64,000 bases of DNA from Oegoconia quadripuncta (GCA_949316235.1 OX438747.1:4650501-4714500), one strand, 5' to 3'; shown: positions 1 through 11,192, counted from the first letter of the stretch. Notes: generated by a model from the sequence alone, not told the origin. A program made the numbers and translations.

Positions 1-1058
1 AAGCCCCGAAAAAATGTCATTTTTGCAAATTACGCGTCGATATGGCTTCTAAAGCCGTGTCTGTGTAGTATTTTATTTAAAGGTTGTTAATACTTCATTA
101 ATCCACGCATATCTAGGCACAACCCTGAAATTCTAAAAAAAATTGCTGTCCCATTCGATTTCCAGTGATTTCACTGAGGCACAACGATCTTATTTCTTTT
201 CGTCCGTCTTCTACCAACTACAGAAAAACAATTTTAGTAAATGGTCTTTCGATTTAGATCTTTTTAACACTAGTTTTATATCGGCGAGGTGTCAACTCTC
301 AGTCAAAATATATTTTGCTCGAATTACAGGGTTAAAGTCCATACATAAATATTGTGAAAATCTGATGACGCATGAGATAGAGAACGGAACGGTAGTGAAG
401 TCGGCTGTTTTGCCAATTCTTGGCGATACAATTTATCATGTCGAAGGAAAGACTTTTGCGAACGGAGAGCGCCTGATAGTAACTAATAGCAACATACAAT
501 AAATAACATAATGCAACGATTTGTCGAATCGGCGTCATAGCTCCGCTTGGTAAGGTTAGATTTGTACTATATTAATTCTGTGCCTATAGCACAGTATAAC
601 CATTTTTATGGTTATACTGTGCCTATACTATGAGTATTATGTCTGCGCGCGTGCCCATTTAAGAGCCCTGCACTTGTCGGTGGAGATTTTTCCATATCTC
701 TCTCCTCTCCGCCTTCCTCTTTTTCTTTTCCCCTCTATTCTTACGTCTATTATGGTTTTGATGAAATCATCGTGTCGTATAAGGTGTCCCAGCAAAGTAG
801 TAATATGAAAATATTTATTAAACTGACATATTGATGCCTCGCCGCAACTACAACTAAAATTGTTGCCAAAGCAGTACAATGGCATGACCTTGTGTCTGAG
901 ACGCATTTTATATTTAACACTATCTTTTCTTTACAAAGTTATTGCTGTCGGAACAACATAGCCCCGGGAGTAAATACAAAGTTTTCTAAGAAATGCCATT
1001 ACTGATGGGCTCAATTTTTCCACGTATATTAATACAGGTGTACTGTTGTTAGTTCCAG
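1..1058. other. No recognised gene; weak open stretch 143-502
   Basis: A 119-codon open stretch at 143-502 (+) uses TTG-type start positions and matches nothing I recognise. An upstream exon of the cysteine-rich gene could lie here or outside the window. Confidence 0.4.
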
Positions 1059-1478
1059 GACATCAACACCCAATGCTGCGGACGGGTCTGCGAATCGAAT
1101 GTGTACCAGACCTGCGGCTGCCCCGCCACTCTTAGCGGCGTCCTCTGCTGCGATTCATACCCGAGCGGTAACGCCTTCTGCAACTGCGGCACTTGCAGCT
1201 CCTGCTTCAGGGACACTAAGGAACCCTGCAACACCTGTGATAAAAAAGCAAAGGCTGCTTGCTCCTGCGCTTTCCCAGAAGTTGTATACCCTCTAACGGC
1301 GATAGAAATGAATCCTCTGTTTCAGAGTAATGTCTGTGAGTCGTGCTGCTGTGATGATAAGGGGAAGAATACGTGCACATGCGAAGGAAAGTCCATCGTG
1401 TACTTTCCAGATGTTGAATACCCATTGTCGAATTTAGAAGTGAATCCGTTCTATTTCACTAATTGTTGGTCTTATTAA
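1059..1478 (+). CDS. Terminal exon of an unrecognised cysteine-rich protein (partial)
   Basis: An open frame of 139 codons ends at TAA 1476-1478 and begins behind a good splice acceptor (TGTTGTTAGTTCCAG, AG at 1057-1058). The in-frame stop just upstream lies inside the putative intron. About 22 cysteines occur, many as CC, CXC or CCC. A block with PEVVYPLTAIEMNP returns about 45 residues later as PDVEYPLSNLEVNP, so the protein has an internal duplication. The protein is probably secreted or metal-binding, but I do not recognise a family and see no convincing upstream exon in 1-1058. A SINE begins 12 bp after the stop, so any 3' UTR would be largely SINE sequence. Cysteine pattern and internal repeat argue for a real gene; the exon boundary is inferred. 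Confidence 0.6.
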   Translation, partial: DINTQCCGRVCESNVYQTCGCPATLSGVLCCDSYPSGNAFCNCGTCSSCFRDTKEPCNTCDKKAKAACSCAFPEVVYPLTAIEMNPLFQSNVCESCCCDDKGKNTCTCEGKSIVYFPDVEYPLSNLEVNPFYFTNCWSY

Positions 1479-1489
1479 GGAAACTATAT

Positions 1490-1831
1490 AACCGCCTCCG
1501 TGGCTCAATGTAAACAACACTGAGTTTACGATTCGGAGGTCGCGGGTTCGATCCCCAGCGGGGTACATGTTTAAGTACTCGGTTTGGTTGGTGGTAGGGC
1601 ATATTAAAATGTCCGCCTGGCTAGCTACCACCATCTTATCTAAATCTGCCGCCAAGCAGCAATGTTAATAGCATTGTTGTGTTCCGGTTGTCAGAGATAA
1701 GATAGCCAGTCCCCCAAATGTGTTGGGGTTTCCGGGTTAGTACGCTTCCACCTTCGACCTCATCTTCACTTAACATCAGGTGTGATTGAGGTCAAGTACG
1801 AACCCGTCGTGCATAAAAAAAAAAAAAAAAA
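1490..1831 (+). mobile_element. tRNA-derived SINE, family A, full length
   Basis: The head ACCGCCTCCGTGGCTCAATG contains an A-box-like stretch, and GGTTCGATCCC is a B box. A body of about 230 bp ends AACCCGTCGTGCATAAA with a poly(A) tail. The direct repeat AAACTATAT flanks it (1481-1489 and 1832-1840). This copy defines family A in this window. Confidence 0.95.
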
Positions 1832-1849
1832 AAACTATATTAAGTTAAG

Positions 1850-2403
1850 TAAGTATAAGGAAAATAATGAGGAATTGTTTAAGCACTGTAGAATATTAAC
1901 TGTGTACAACAAAATTAAAATGTCAATAGTTTTAGAAAAATTTCCCAACATAGCGCATTGTTAACAAAAACAAGTAGACCAAGTCATCTACGTAATTTGG
2001 TATACCTACCACCATATCAACTTCCTAAATTTAATAATGTATATGGCATGAGAATATGGGATTATATTTTACCATATTTTAAATAGTATTCCTGGTGAAC
2101 TATATTCACATAACGTAAAACAATGTAAAAATGCATTAAAGAAGTACTTTATAGATGGAAATATGTAGGAAGTGCATTTCCAACAAATTTTATTTCGATA
2201 GCGAGACACATGCCTACTTGCTTTCGTATATCATCTTATGTATGTATGTAGATATTTTAAGTTGCTTTTGTAATAATTAATAACGTGGCGGGTCAGTGAC
2301 CTCATTCGCACTACACACAAACCTTTACAGGTTTTCGTAGGCGTCTTATAGTGAAGATTGTTCAAATAATGTTCTATGGATAAATAAATAAAAAAAAAAA
2401 AAA
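1850..2403 (+). mobile_element. Probable LINE 3' end with poly(A)
   Basis: A frame around 2,085-2,168 reads SIPGELYSHNVKQCKNALKK and stops, as LINE C-termini often do. The region ends ATAAATAAATAAAAAAAAAA (about 2,380-2,402). No reverse transcriptase motif remains. Confidence 0.45.
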
Positions 2404-2459
2404 GTTATTGTTTGTTTCGTGTAAGTTTGAAGAAAATAAAACGGAATATGCATAATGAA

Positions 2460-2690
2460 ATTCTTGTCATAACCAAAAACTGCACTTGTGGCGCAATCGC
2501 GTTCGCTAATCGTGTCCTATTGGCGAAGTTCAGCAACCTTGGTGCGGTCAGGCCTTGGATGGGTGAAAACAGACTGTCAGGGCCTCTAGTCTGACACATA
2601 TCCGCACTGGGTCCGGGCGATGAACGTGTGGCCGGCAGTGGGAACGTGTAAGGCTGAGGATGATGGTGAAATAAAAAAACACGACTTGAA
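2460..2690 (+). mobile_element. 5S-rRNA-like SINE
   Basis: The stretch 2,508-2,568 (TAATCGTGTCC, GGCGAAGTTCAGCAACCTTG, GTGCGGTCAG, CTTGGATGGGTGA) follows the 5S rRNA internal promoter region and the segment after it. A body with CTGTCAGGGCCTCTAGTCTGA and CGGCAGTGGGAACGTGTAAGG ends in GATGATGG. Other copies: 33,585-33,836, 42,330-42,630 and 22,436-22,580 (body only). This suggests a 5S-headed retroposon family (SINE3-like). Confidence 0.65.
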
Positions 2691-2985
2691 TATAGAACCA
2701 ACCAGTCTCCTGGGTCCCGTGTCGTAAAAGGCGACTAAGGGACTTTCCACCAAAAAACATCTGTATAGATTTGCACGTTTCAACGGCGATGGGCTCACCC
2801 CTTGTCACGTGTGTATTTCCGTGTGTATTTTATAAAGTGAACCGTGGATAATGCTCCAATCATTAAACTCTTAATGTTTGGAACACCCAAACACTATTGT
2901 TTTGGATATCTCTGACCACCCCATTTGGGATAACGGTCGTGACGTTATGTAGATATGTATGTAAAATTCTCCGAGCAGATCGATC

Positions 2986-3262
2986 GACAACTTCGTCGTA
3001 TACCTACTTTGCGTATACAGAGTCAAGTCACTGTCAAGTCATTCTTCAGTAAAGTGGCAGAAAGCTTTACAAAAGATTTCGGCGGCTTCTGGTGGGAACC
3101 CGAAAGCTGCGTTACGCACTTTAATTTACACTTCCCTTCACTTGTACACCATCACTAACTTTGCTGCACAATATTCTGCCATTATTAAGCTTCAAAAGTC
3201 AGAATGCGCAAATTATAAGAATTATAAAGAAAAATGCAACTTCGCTCGCCGAGATCCCGCCA
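2986..3262 (-). repeat. Copy of the E2F-block repeat
   Basis: Reverse orientation: AAGTGGCAGAAAGCTTTACAAAAG, ACACTTCCCTTCACTTGTAC and GCCGAGATCCCGCCAAAAAGCC. A second short piece with GCCGAGATCCCGCCAAAATG lies at 3,437-3,466. Confidence 0.75.
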
Positions 3263-3765
3263 AAAAGCCGAAATACATACCAATTATGAGTGTCAAATTT
3301 ACGGTGTTATCAATCCAAAATTACGGTATATCGTAAAATTTTACGACAAACAATGAATATAATAAATACGGTAAAACTACACTAGATTTCCGGGATATAA
3401 AAATTCTTTACTTTAAAGCTTTTATTATTTAAATTTCCTATGTATCGCCGAGATCCCGCCAAAATGCTAACTAACTAACGAACATGCTAACTATGTAAAC
3501 AAAAGACGATCTCAGATCTCTCTAGTACCTACTTGTGTTTTACTTGCGTTATTTAATTGTTCGATATAGTTTGTCATAAGTGAAGGAGCAAACGTAAGAG
3601 TCTTGCCCATCACTAGTAAATTTGGATCTTACTACTTACTACTTTGGGACCACTACTTAGGTCTCTGAATTTTTTCTTTTCGTTGACTCCCGCCTCGTGA
3701 ACATTAGTTGACTATCTATAAGTGCTTCTAGTGATTGTGTTTTATACTATATATTAAGTATTTCT

Positions 3766-3850
3766 ACATATTTATTTATATATATATATTTATTTATTTA
3801 TTTATTTATGTATATATTTATATGTATTATGTATATATTTATATAATTAA
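3766..3850. repeat. (TTTA)n/(TATA)n simple repeat
   Basis: Runs of ATTTATTTATTTATTT and TATATATA over about 80 bp. It yields a meaningless Ile/Tyr-rich frame. Confidence 0.9.
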
Positions 3851-3924
3851 GTCAATTAATATGATATTATTATTATATTTATGCATGCACCCTACCTGTT
3901 TTTCTACCTACAAATGTCCCGTAG

Positions 3925-4060
3925 CTGTGGGTTGTATGGAAGAGATCGCTTTTAGTGATAAGACCGCCTAATTGTGTTCTATTGTTATCATCAAAATTAT
4001 TGTAAATTATTTTGCGCAATAAAGAGTATTTGTATTGTATTGTATTGTATTGTATTGTAA
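3925..4060 (+). mobile_element. LINE 3' tail with TATTG repeats
   Basis: GTGGGTTGTATGGAAGAGATCGC, GATAAGACCGCC, GCAATAAAGAGTATTTG and the (TATTG)n run to 4,060 form the familiar 3' end of a lepidopteran LINE. Similar tails lie at 6,541-6,655 and 52,990-53,062. Confidence 0.7.
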
Positions 4061-5329
4061 ATTTATCAGACAATTTCAATATGGCGGTTTGTTTACGTAG
4101 TTAGCAAGTTCCATAGAATGTTAGTTTTGAGCCAAGATGACCCCAAGAGACTGCGACCACGGCGGTCACCGATCATTCCGGACCACGCACTAACGCTGCG
4201 AAACCAGAGAACTCTAATTACCATGACTTTAGTTACCTCAAGTAGAGCCCCAATTTATTGCCAGTACGCAACCCACGTAGTGGTCAAGGGTCGTAATTGG
4301 ACTTTACCGTTTACCTCTAATGCAGGTTAAACCGAATATATGGTAATTACAGTGTTAATGAACGCTTATTCAGCATGTTGTACTCGCAGTAAGTTTTATT
4401 ACGGGATTATTGAGTTGTTTCATGAATGGTCCAGTCATAAATGAAATATATTAGCGGACAGGGTGGTGAAATATGATCTCAAACAAAAGTAACCCGACAA
4501 ACGTTGCAGAGTGTATGTCTATACATATGAAGGAAAAAAATAAAACATTAAAGTTAGCAGATTTTATTCAAAAAATAAAATTTAGAAATGTAAATTTTTT
4601 GAGTTGAACTTTAATGGCCGCGCGCTCTAAGTAGTTTGCCACAATTTTATCTTTGAAGACGTGGAAATGCGACCACAAGCCGCTCGCCGCGCCCCAGGGC
4701 GCTTGCCCAGGCTCCGCAACTTACTGTGATTGGTTGCCCCGCCACCCCCTTTGGCATCTTCCATCTGAACGTTGCCTTTTTTCTCATGGATAAAATAAGG
4801 TGCAATCGAAATGAAGTAAGTCTGTTTTGTATTTTCATTTGCACTTACATTGAATTTTTTTACTCGGAAACAAAATTTTTAAGGCTAGTTTTTTTAATGA
4901 ATATCTTATTTTATTGTCATGTATACGTGCAATTGCCAAAGTTTGTCGGGTTAATTTTGTTTAACCCTATATATTGGCATAGAATGAAAATATGTAGTTT
5001 CATGCTTAAACGAATCATCTGAGCCCAAACTGAAAGTCACTGAAGAGTTGCACCATCGGCCTCAAATTATAGTATTGTCATCCAAACTACATACACATAC
5101 CAAGTTTCATTTCGCTACGACACTTAGAAGTACCTAGGTTAAGACTTCCAACATTTGTTAGTTACAAGTGAAGTTAATGAAAGCGCGTTAAAAAACCGGT
5201 CAAGTGTGAGCTTTGGGGTGTTCCGAACTCACCCAACATCACCATTGACAAACTTATTGTTATTGGTATACTTAATTCACGACAGCTTAAGCCTTCTTCG
5301 GAAGTCAACGAAAAGAATCATGCATCACA
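4061..5329. other. Intergenic, one CG-rich block
   Basis: No gene seen. 4,615-4,745 is CG-rich (GGCCGCGCGCTC, CGCTCGCCGCGCCCCAGGGCGC) with an ATTGG box. It could be an orphan promoter or CG-rich repeat debris; no ORF follows it. Confidence 0.4.
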
Positions 5330-5620
5330 TGTAAATGGGTGTAAGTGGGAGCGTCGGTGTCTCCCAATTTGGGAAGTCCGGGTTCGACTCCCAGGCAGGT
5401 CATGTACTAGTTTTCAAAGTTAATTTATGTGCATTTATCCGACTGCTCTTAAAACGGTGAAGGAAAACATCGTGAGGAAACCTGCATGCCTGAGAAATAA
5501 AAATTCCAAGGCATGTGAAGTCCCCAACCCGCATTGGGCCAACTATGGCTCTTACTTCTTCATTACGAGGGAAGCCTATATTCCTGCAGTAGGATGTTTA
5601 CGGGCTGAGATGATGAAGTG
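5330..5620 (+). mobile_element. tRNA-related SINE, family C
   Basis: The head contains GGGTTCGACTCCCAGGCAGG (B box). The body carries ACATCGTGAGGAAACCTGCATGCC and AACCCGCATTGGGCC and ends GGATGTTTACGGGCTGAGATGATGA. A widespread lepidopteran SINE pattern. Confidence 0.85.
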
Positions 5621-6129
5621 TCTTAAGGCGAGGCAGTTCAGGAAATCTATCTACCTTTCTTCACATTGGGAGCTCAAAGATTCATCTTTTCGTCAGATTT
5701 CTTAAACTGGCCTCGCCTTAAATATTTTTATTTTTTAAACCAAACGGCCAAGTTTAACGGTTTAAGGCTTAAATTACTTAAATTTACACCCAGTATACAA
5801 CAAAAGTTTTCTGTATCAGTTTTCGGTGATTACCATATAACCCTGTAAATAGGTATACGTTAATAACCGCCTTATCCACCCTTGCCTACACCACATGTCA
5901 TACCCATCGCTGCGTAACTTTAAACTGAGTTATGTATTTATATATAAACAGTCAGGTTAAACAAGATAGATGACTGCCAAAAACGACAGTCACTTCATTC
6001 CATCAGGGCCGAGAAACTAACATTAAAACTAAATTAGCTTTGCTAGAATTGTTGGGCGTACGAGGGTGGATGTGTCAATTAATTTTCAACCGACCTGCGA
6101 GAACGGGGAGTCGTGTATTCTACTTATGA

Positions 6130-6504
6130 CTAGCTTTCCACCCCGATTTCGTCTACGTGGAAAACGAAAGGAAAGTTATAGAACTTATAGTGAAAGTACA
6201 TTTTATAAGTTATTTTCGACTGTTACTCATTACCATAGAAGACATACTTACCCGTAATATTTTTCCCTTTAAATTCATAATATGTAAATACAACCGTTTA
6301 GTTTTTAAGGGGGACGACGACGACGACGACGACACTCGACTCTAACAAAAATCGGAGTGGGTAGATTCCTAGAACCAATTTTTATGAAATCTTAAGAATA
6401 GGTCCTATTTAATTTCATGAAATATAATCCAGGTCCAGCCGTTTAGACGTGAAGCGGTAACAAACATACACAATTAAACTTTAGCATTTATAATATTAGT
6501 TGGG
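6130..6504 (+). mobile_element. RTE-tail-like repeat, degraded copy
   Basis: ACTAGCTTTCCACCCCG at the left and CATTTATAATATTAGTTGG at the right match the ends of the family. A (GAC)n array at 6,309-6,333 lies inside. The rest is poorly conserved. Confidence 0.6.
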
Positions 6505-6540
6505 ATTATTACCCCAACTTACTCCGTTTCCTACTTCAAT

Positions 6541-6655
6541 GCTCAGGTTGCCTGGAAGAGATCTCTTAAAGAGATAAGTCCACCTTTCTTCATGACCTAT
6601 TGTTTGTACTCTGTTATATGTAATTTTTTGGTGCAATAAAGAATGTATAAACTTT
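6541..6655 (+). mobile_element. LINE 3' tail
   Basis: CTCAGGTTGCCTGGAAGAGATC, GAGATAAGTCCACC and GTGCAATAAAGAATGTATAA. Same tail as at 3,925 without the simple repeat. Confidence 0.65.
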
Positions 6656-6659
6656 TGAG

Positions 6660-8254
6660 CTAATATTTCTTAAACGGATCCCTATGTCGAAAAACTGTGA
6701 TAATCTGTAGTATTTTTGAATGACCTTCACGATTTTATTTTAACACATTGTCGGTTTGATTAACATGTACAGGTTTCTACTAGTCTCAGAGCTTAGCCTC
6801 GGACAGACAGGCAGACAGACATGACGATACTATAATGGTTCCTTCTTGAATACGGAACCCTGAAAATTGATCTTAGACCAACCGTGTGAGGATCTCCGAT
6901 GTAAATAGGGACGCGGTTTTCTTTAGTCAATACAAGAGCGAATCGAATTATTTTATTTGATATAAATTTTCACCGAGAACGATTCTAACATCTCATTTTT
7001 TCCCAGCTCGTTTATAGAAAGAAAGAAAGAAAGAAAGAAAGAAATTATTTATTTGCCAGAATACAGTTTACAAAGTATATCCATTTGTATCATTCGATTT
7101 ACTCTATAATTAAAATTTATTTCTCCTTCTAAATAAATACATATATAAATTTCTTTATTCGACAAACATCACACCAAGAATTTTGTACATATTTACAAAA
7201 ACGAAATAGTAAATACACATTTACAAATTAAAAAAAAATATTAATATATAAAACGCACATTTACAAATAAAAAAATTGTCCCAGATCTTGCTTAAACGAA
7301 AGGGTGCCTTTTTGGACAGCCAGGCTTCTAAATTCATCTGTCAATAACGTCAACTTTAACACAAACTACTGTGACTTTTCACATATTTTGATTGTCAATA
7401 CAATTCAAATTCCAAAAGAATATTTATTTCTCCGCGCCCAATGCTATGAAACTTCAACAAGATCCAACTAGAAATATACAACGTCACAGTACTTAGCTGG
7501 GAGGGGAACGACGTAAATAACGAGGCGAAGTAACGAAATTACATTACTATTGGAAATCCAACATTACTAACAGATGTAGGTAATCCCTTTTACCCCCACG
7601 ATGCGGCGCAAAGCAGTGATTGCACAACGCCCACCCACTTGCGACCTGCAACGGACTCAACCCACCTGCATCCCACAAAGCGCTCGAGAGAAATTGCAAT
7701 CAGTGAAGTTTTACGAGACGAGGATTTTTATGAGATAGTTTTTGCGTTTTATTATTTAATAGATATGTAATAACCATATGTACCTTATAGGTACAAAGAG
7801 TATAAATGATTTAATTAGCTTATATTGGGTCTTTACCTATGAAAATTGAGTTTTTTTTTCGTTAATCATATGTGTACCAATTCCTGCAATTTTCTTGTTT
7901 TTTATTTGGAAAATGGAATATTATTTCAAGGTTTCTCATAAAATATTTTTTCATTTCTGGGCTAATTCACATAATAAAAAAAAATTTGAACAGAGCTCTT
8001 TTCATGTGCTTCCCATAATCATTTCTTAGATTCGCTGAAACTTTTATAAAGCGGTTACTTTTAAAAATTAACGTTGCCTATACTTCACTTAATGTTATCC
8101 GATAATACACACAAACTTTTGCTAAATTTGGATTTGCCGTTCCCAAAAAAAAAATCAAAAATGTTTGTATGGAGGAAACAGTCTTAATGAAATTCTTCAT
8201 ACAAAACGCCAAATTCATAGGTAAGGACCGAATATTAAGTACAGAGCGCTTGTA
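6660..8254. other. Intergenic, AT-rich
   Basis: Only the GAAA microsatellite and short AT-rich repeat-like pieces. AGACAGGCAGACAGACATGACG near 6,808 resembles LINE/SINE debris. No coding signal. Confidence 0.6.
7017..7044. repeat. (GAAA)n microsatellite
   Basis: Seven GAAA units, followed by TTATTTATTTGCCAGAATAC, which looks like the inverted 3' end of a LINE. Confidence 0.95.
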
Positions 8255-8640
8255 TGATGATTATCCGATCGATTTCGGCGATGGCGACTACTTCGACTCC
8301 TAATCGGTTTGATGCTGGTGCGCTCGAAGATGACTAACATAGCCGATCTTTGCGGAGAACTCCCGAGCGCATTGTGGGCACGTAAGCCACATCTTCCACG
8401 TAGTGATAATGAATGGCAGCGGATGGACGGGTTTTCAGCTCGTTGCCATTAGCGTCGAGATCACATTTACGCTGCTCCTCGAAATTGCTTACTCTCCTAT
8501 GCACTACCCTGCACCATTGGGACCCCGAAGCTGGAAGAGTTTGGCAGTTTGGCAGAATTTCCTCGCTGGATGCAGATACTTAAGCGTCGAGCGAGGAACA
8601 GCCAGCTCACGGGTCACCAGTGACATTGGCTAAGCGCTTT
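8255..8640 (-). mobile_element. LINE C-terminal zinc-finger-like fragment
   Basis: On the - strand, about 8,310-8,400 reads TCPQCARELSAKIGYVSHLR, a C2H2 pattern seen at the end of certain LINE ORFs in animals. The rest has stops. The block is GC-richer than its surroundings. Confidence 0.45.
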
Positions 8641-8919
8641 GAAATATTAAAGAAAAATTGAAGAGCGCCCTTCCCCTAAGCACTTAAGGTTTCGACTCCG
8701 AAAGCAAGAAAAATGTATTCGAAGCTGATGTCTCTATATTTATTAATTTAGATTTTTATTCTTTCGTTAGACTAGAACCCAGTCTAGACATACATATCAA
8801 AAGAGTAACTCGCGCGCCGATGGTTAAAACCTTTTTAAGCAAAGTAGAAAAAATCAAATGTTATGGGCTAGCATAATTTAAGGACAGCATATTGAGGCAC
8901 TGATGCAAGACAATGCGAT

Positions 8920-9070
8920 AATGGTGTCGATTCGGATGTACACCAACTAAACTAAAACCAGTTTTAGAGTGGTGCCGCCGCATCGTACTGTTCCAGGGAG
9001 AAAAAGACAGTACTACTTTAAAACTGGTTTTAGTTTAGTTTAGTTGGTGTACATCCGAATCGACACCATT
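8920..9070. mobile_element. Palindromic MITE, 151 bp (TGGTGTCGATTCGG ends)
   Basis: The ends TGGTGTCGATTCGGATGTAC and its reverse complement bound a structure whose arms continue through ACCAACTAAACTAAAACCAGTTTTA. A short centre contains GTACTGTTCCAGGGAG. The target-site duplication is unclear. The terminus is shared with the element at 59,327. Confidence 0.8.
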
Positions 9071-9732
9071 GTGTGTAAGTGTTCAAACCATTTCATAAGG
9101 TTAAATATATTTTAGCATTTTATATAGTTTTAGCCTAGCTTGACCGTTTTCAAAATGCATGGTGTTTTTAGATTCACTTTAATCCACGGAGAAGCGAGGC
9201 TTGAGGGGTTCCTTTTTGTACTTTTTGATACGGAACCCCTACCTTACTGACCCAGATATTACATTGCTTAGTTAACTTAAAGGTGCACTAATTTCAACTT
9301 TTACTTTAGTACTTCAACAAAGAAAATTGAATTATTGCTAAACATTGAGCCAATGACGCCATTAAACCTTTATTCCAACATCTTAATTGCGAAGCTTTTC
9401 CTGTTTTTAATTAATTCATTTAGGAGAAAGAGGTCCCTCATTAAAAATTTATCCGACCCTCGAGTCTATCCTTTTAAGTATTTATTGTCAAACTCGAGAG
9501 ATGATTAACTAATCTTGTTTAAAGGAGTAGATTTGTGCCTATAATAACCATGCTTCGTGCTGTGTGGTCGTCACTCAAATAGAATAGAACCAACCTGTCT
9601 CTTCCAGTGGGTGTCGTAAAACGACTAAGGCACTTTCCACTAAGAAACACATAGATTTATACGTCTTAACTCACCCTCTACCACATGTGCATTTCTGTAT
9701 ACTTCGTAAGGTAATAAATAATAATAATAAAT

Positions 9733-9985
9733 ATCTTTGCACATACACACAGCGCCATCTAGTTCCGCACTAAGCAATTAGGCTTGTATTATGGATACCA
9801 GATGGTTGGTAAACTACACAAATACATTTTTTTTTGTAAATAAATGCGTAAATAAATGAAAAACATCCATAATTCGGGAACACATGTCTGTATTCATCAT
9901 ACAAACATATGCCCCTAGCAGGATTCGAACCCGCGACCTTTTGGCAGAATTTCCAACCACAACACCAAACAGGTCGTCAATTATC
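9733..9985 (-). mobile_element. tRNA-related SINE, family B
   Basis: It runs from CAGCGCCATCTAGTTCC through AACATCCATAATTCGGGAAC to GGATTCGAACCCGCGACC (inverted B box) and CCAAACAGGTCGTC. This copy is intact and serves as reference for the interrupted copies. Confidence 0.85.
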
Positions 9986-10410
9986 TATCTTTTATTATAA
10001 TATCTTACCTAATTGTATTACACAGTTTTGGTATCGTACTCCATTTGAATAGCGAACTGGTATTGTCAACTTCTGCCAAAATACGCTTAAACAATATTTT
10101 AGTTATCGTGATTCATCGATAACTTTAAATAGAATTAACCTTTCACGATTTGTCTCGCCTTGGGATAGTTTTCTAGGGACAGTGTGGGCGACTGTAAAAA
10201 CGTTTGTGTTTGTAGGGGCTATTGGACCCTGACGATATAGTGTATTTGGTTATATTCCTTTTCTCAAACATACTTGGATATTTGAGCATTATTTTGACAA
10301 CCTTCTTCGAGATAAAAATGCTGTACTGGTGAAATACATGCAAGCAGCGGCCGGCAAAGTTGTATAGAAATACTTTGTCTGTCGTGTTTATAGCGGCCGA
10401 ATAAAATTAC

Positions 10411-10498
10411 CTTAGATTAATGATTGGTCTCCGCGCCGCTACGACGTCGTCGTCGACGTCGACGTCGTAGCGGCGCGGAGACCAATCATTAATCTAAG
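10411..10498. mobile_element. 88-bp near-perfect palindrome flanked by 8-bp direct repeats
   Basis: The arms 10411-10449 and 10460-10498 are perfect reverse complements (39 bp each), beginning CTTAGATTAATGATTGGTCT. The 10-bp centre, TCGTCGACGT, is itself nearly symmetrical. AAAATTAC lies on both sides (10403-10410 and 10499-10506), which looks like an 8-bp target-site duplication. The inner arms are CpG-rich (CCGCGCCGCTACGACGTCG). No coding content. An 8-bp duplication fits hAT or P-type insertion, but the ends do not match a terminus I know. Confidence 0.8.
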
Positions 10499-10828
10499 AA
10501 AATTACTATGAAAACTCAAATTACACGAATTTAAAAATGGAACCATTCGTTTTACTCCGGAACATGGCAACCACGGAGGTAACTTATCGAAGGTTTTATT
10601 TAAATTTCGAACTGCCGTGCGAATAGAAAGCTGTTTGCTAAGAAAAAAACGAATGAATATTTTGGCGCGTGAAAAAACCTTGTTGTTCGTCAATGATTTG
10701 CACTTATATTAGATAAAACAGCGACATCTCTTAGAATCCTCGAGAACTGGACGATCCTAAGACCACGGATAATAATGGCCGCGCAGAACCATTTTGGTTG
10801 GAGTGTAGTTTTCGGGGCATTATGGGAA

Positions 10829-10895
10829 AACCTTCGACCTCATCTTCACTTATCATCAGGTGTAATTTAGGTCAAGTACAAACCCGTTGTGCGTA
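10829..10895 (+). mobile_element. SINE family A, tail fragment
   Basis: ACCTTCGACCTCATCTTCAC to ACAAACCCGTTGTGCGTA matches the family A 3' end. The body and head are missing. A similar fragment lies at 63,738-63,808. Confidence 0.8.
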
Positions 10896-11192
10896 TAATA
10901 AAAAATAAATAAATTCTCCCTATTTTATTATTCTATTTTGTTTAGGTCACTTTTTCGTGGAAACACCCCCCATCCCGCTATGGTACGAAATCCGCACTAT
11001 GGAAAAAACAAAATTTTCAAACGCGAATTTTTTTTTCCGAATTTCGCCTATTTTATGATTCCATCGGATGGGGGGTTCAAGGGGGGTAATGTTTGTCCAG
11101 GTCACTTTTCGGTGAAACCTCCCCCCGACCCGCTAGAGACTGAAATCGACACTAAGGATCCTACATTATGTCAGGCCCATAGACTTAGTATA

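Larger units (their letters stand above)
9986..11192. other. Intergenic around the palindrome
   Basis: Apart from the 88-bp palindrome and a SINE tail, AGGTCACTTTTTCGTGGAAAC (10,944) returns as AGGTCACTTTTCGGTGAAACC (11,099), an imperfect direct repeat 155 bp apart. No gene. Confidence 0.55.

Noticed and set aside
1525..1570. Possible tRNA gene (GGTTCGATCCCCAGCGGGG)
   Set aside because: It is the B box of a SINE with body, tail and target duplication.
1434..1655. Minus-strand frame with AGDRTRDLRIVNS
   Set aside because: It is the antisense of the family A SINE head (inverted B box), a well-known false protein.
3735..3971. Ile/Tyr-rich plus-strand frame
   Set aside because: It is made of TTTA/TATA simple repeats and a LINE tail.
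9905..9960. Possible tRNA gene (GGATTCGAACCCGCGACC)
   Set aside because: No cloverleaf or anticodon arm. The sequence is part of the family B SINE, and the same holds for the copies near 13,740, 53,720 and 63,890.
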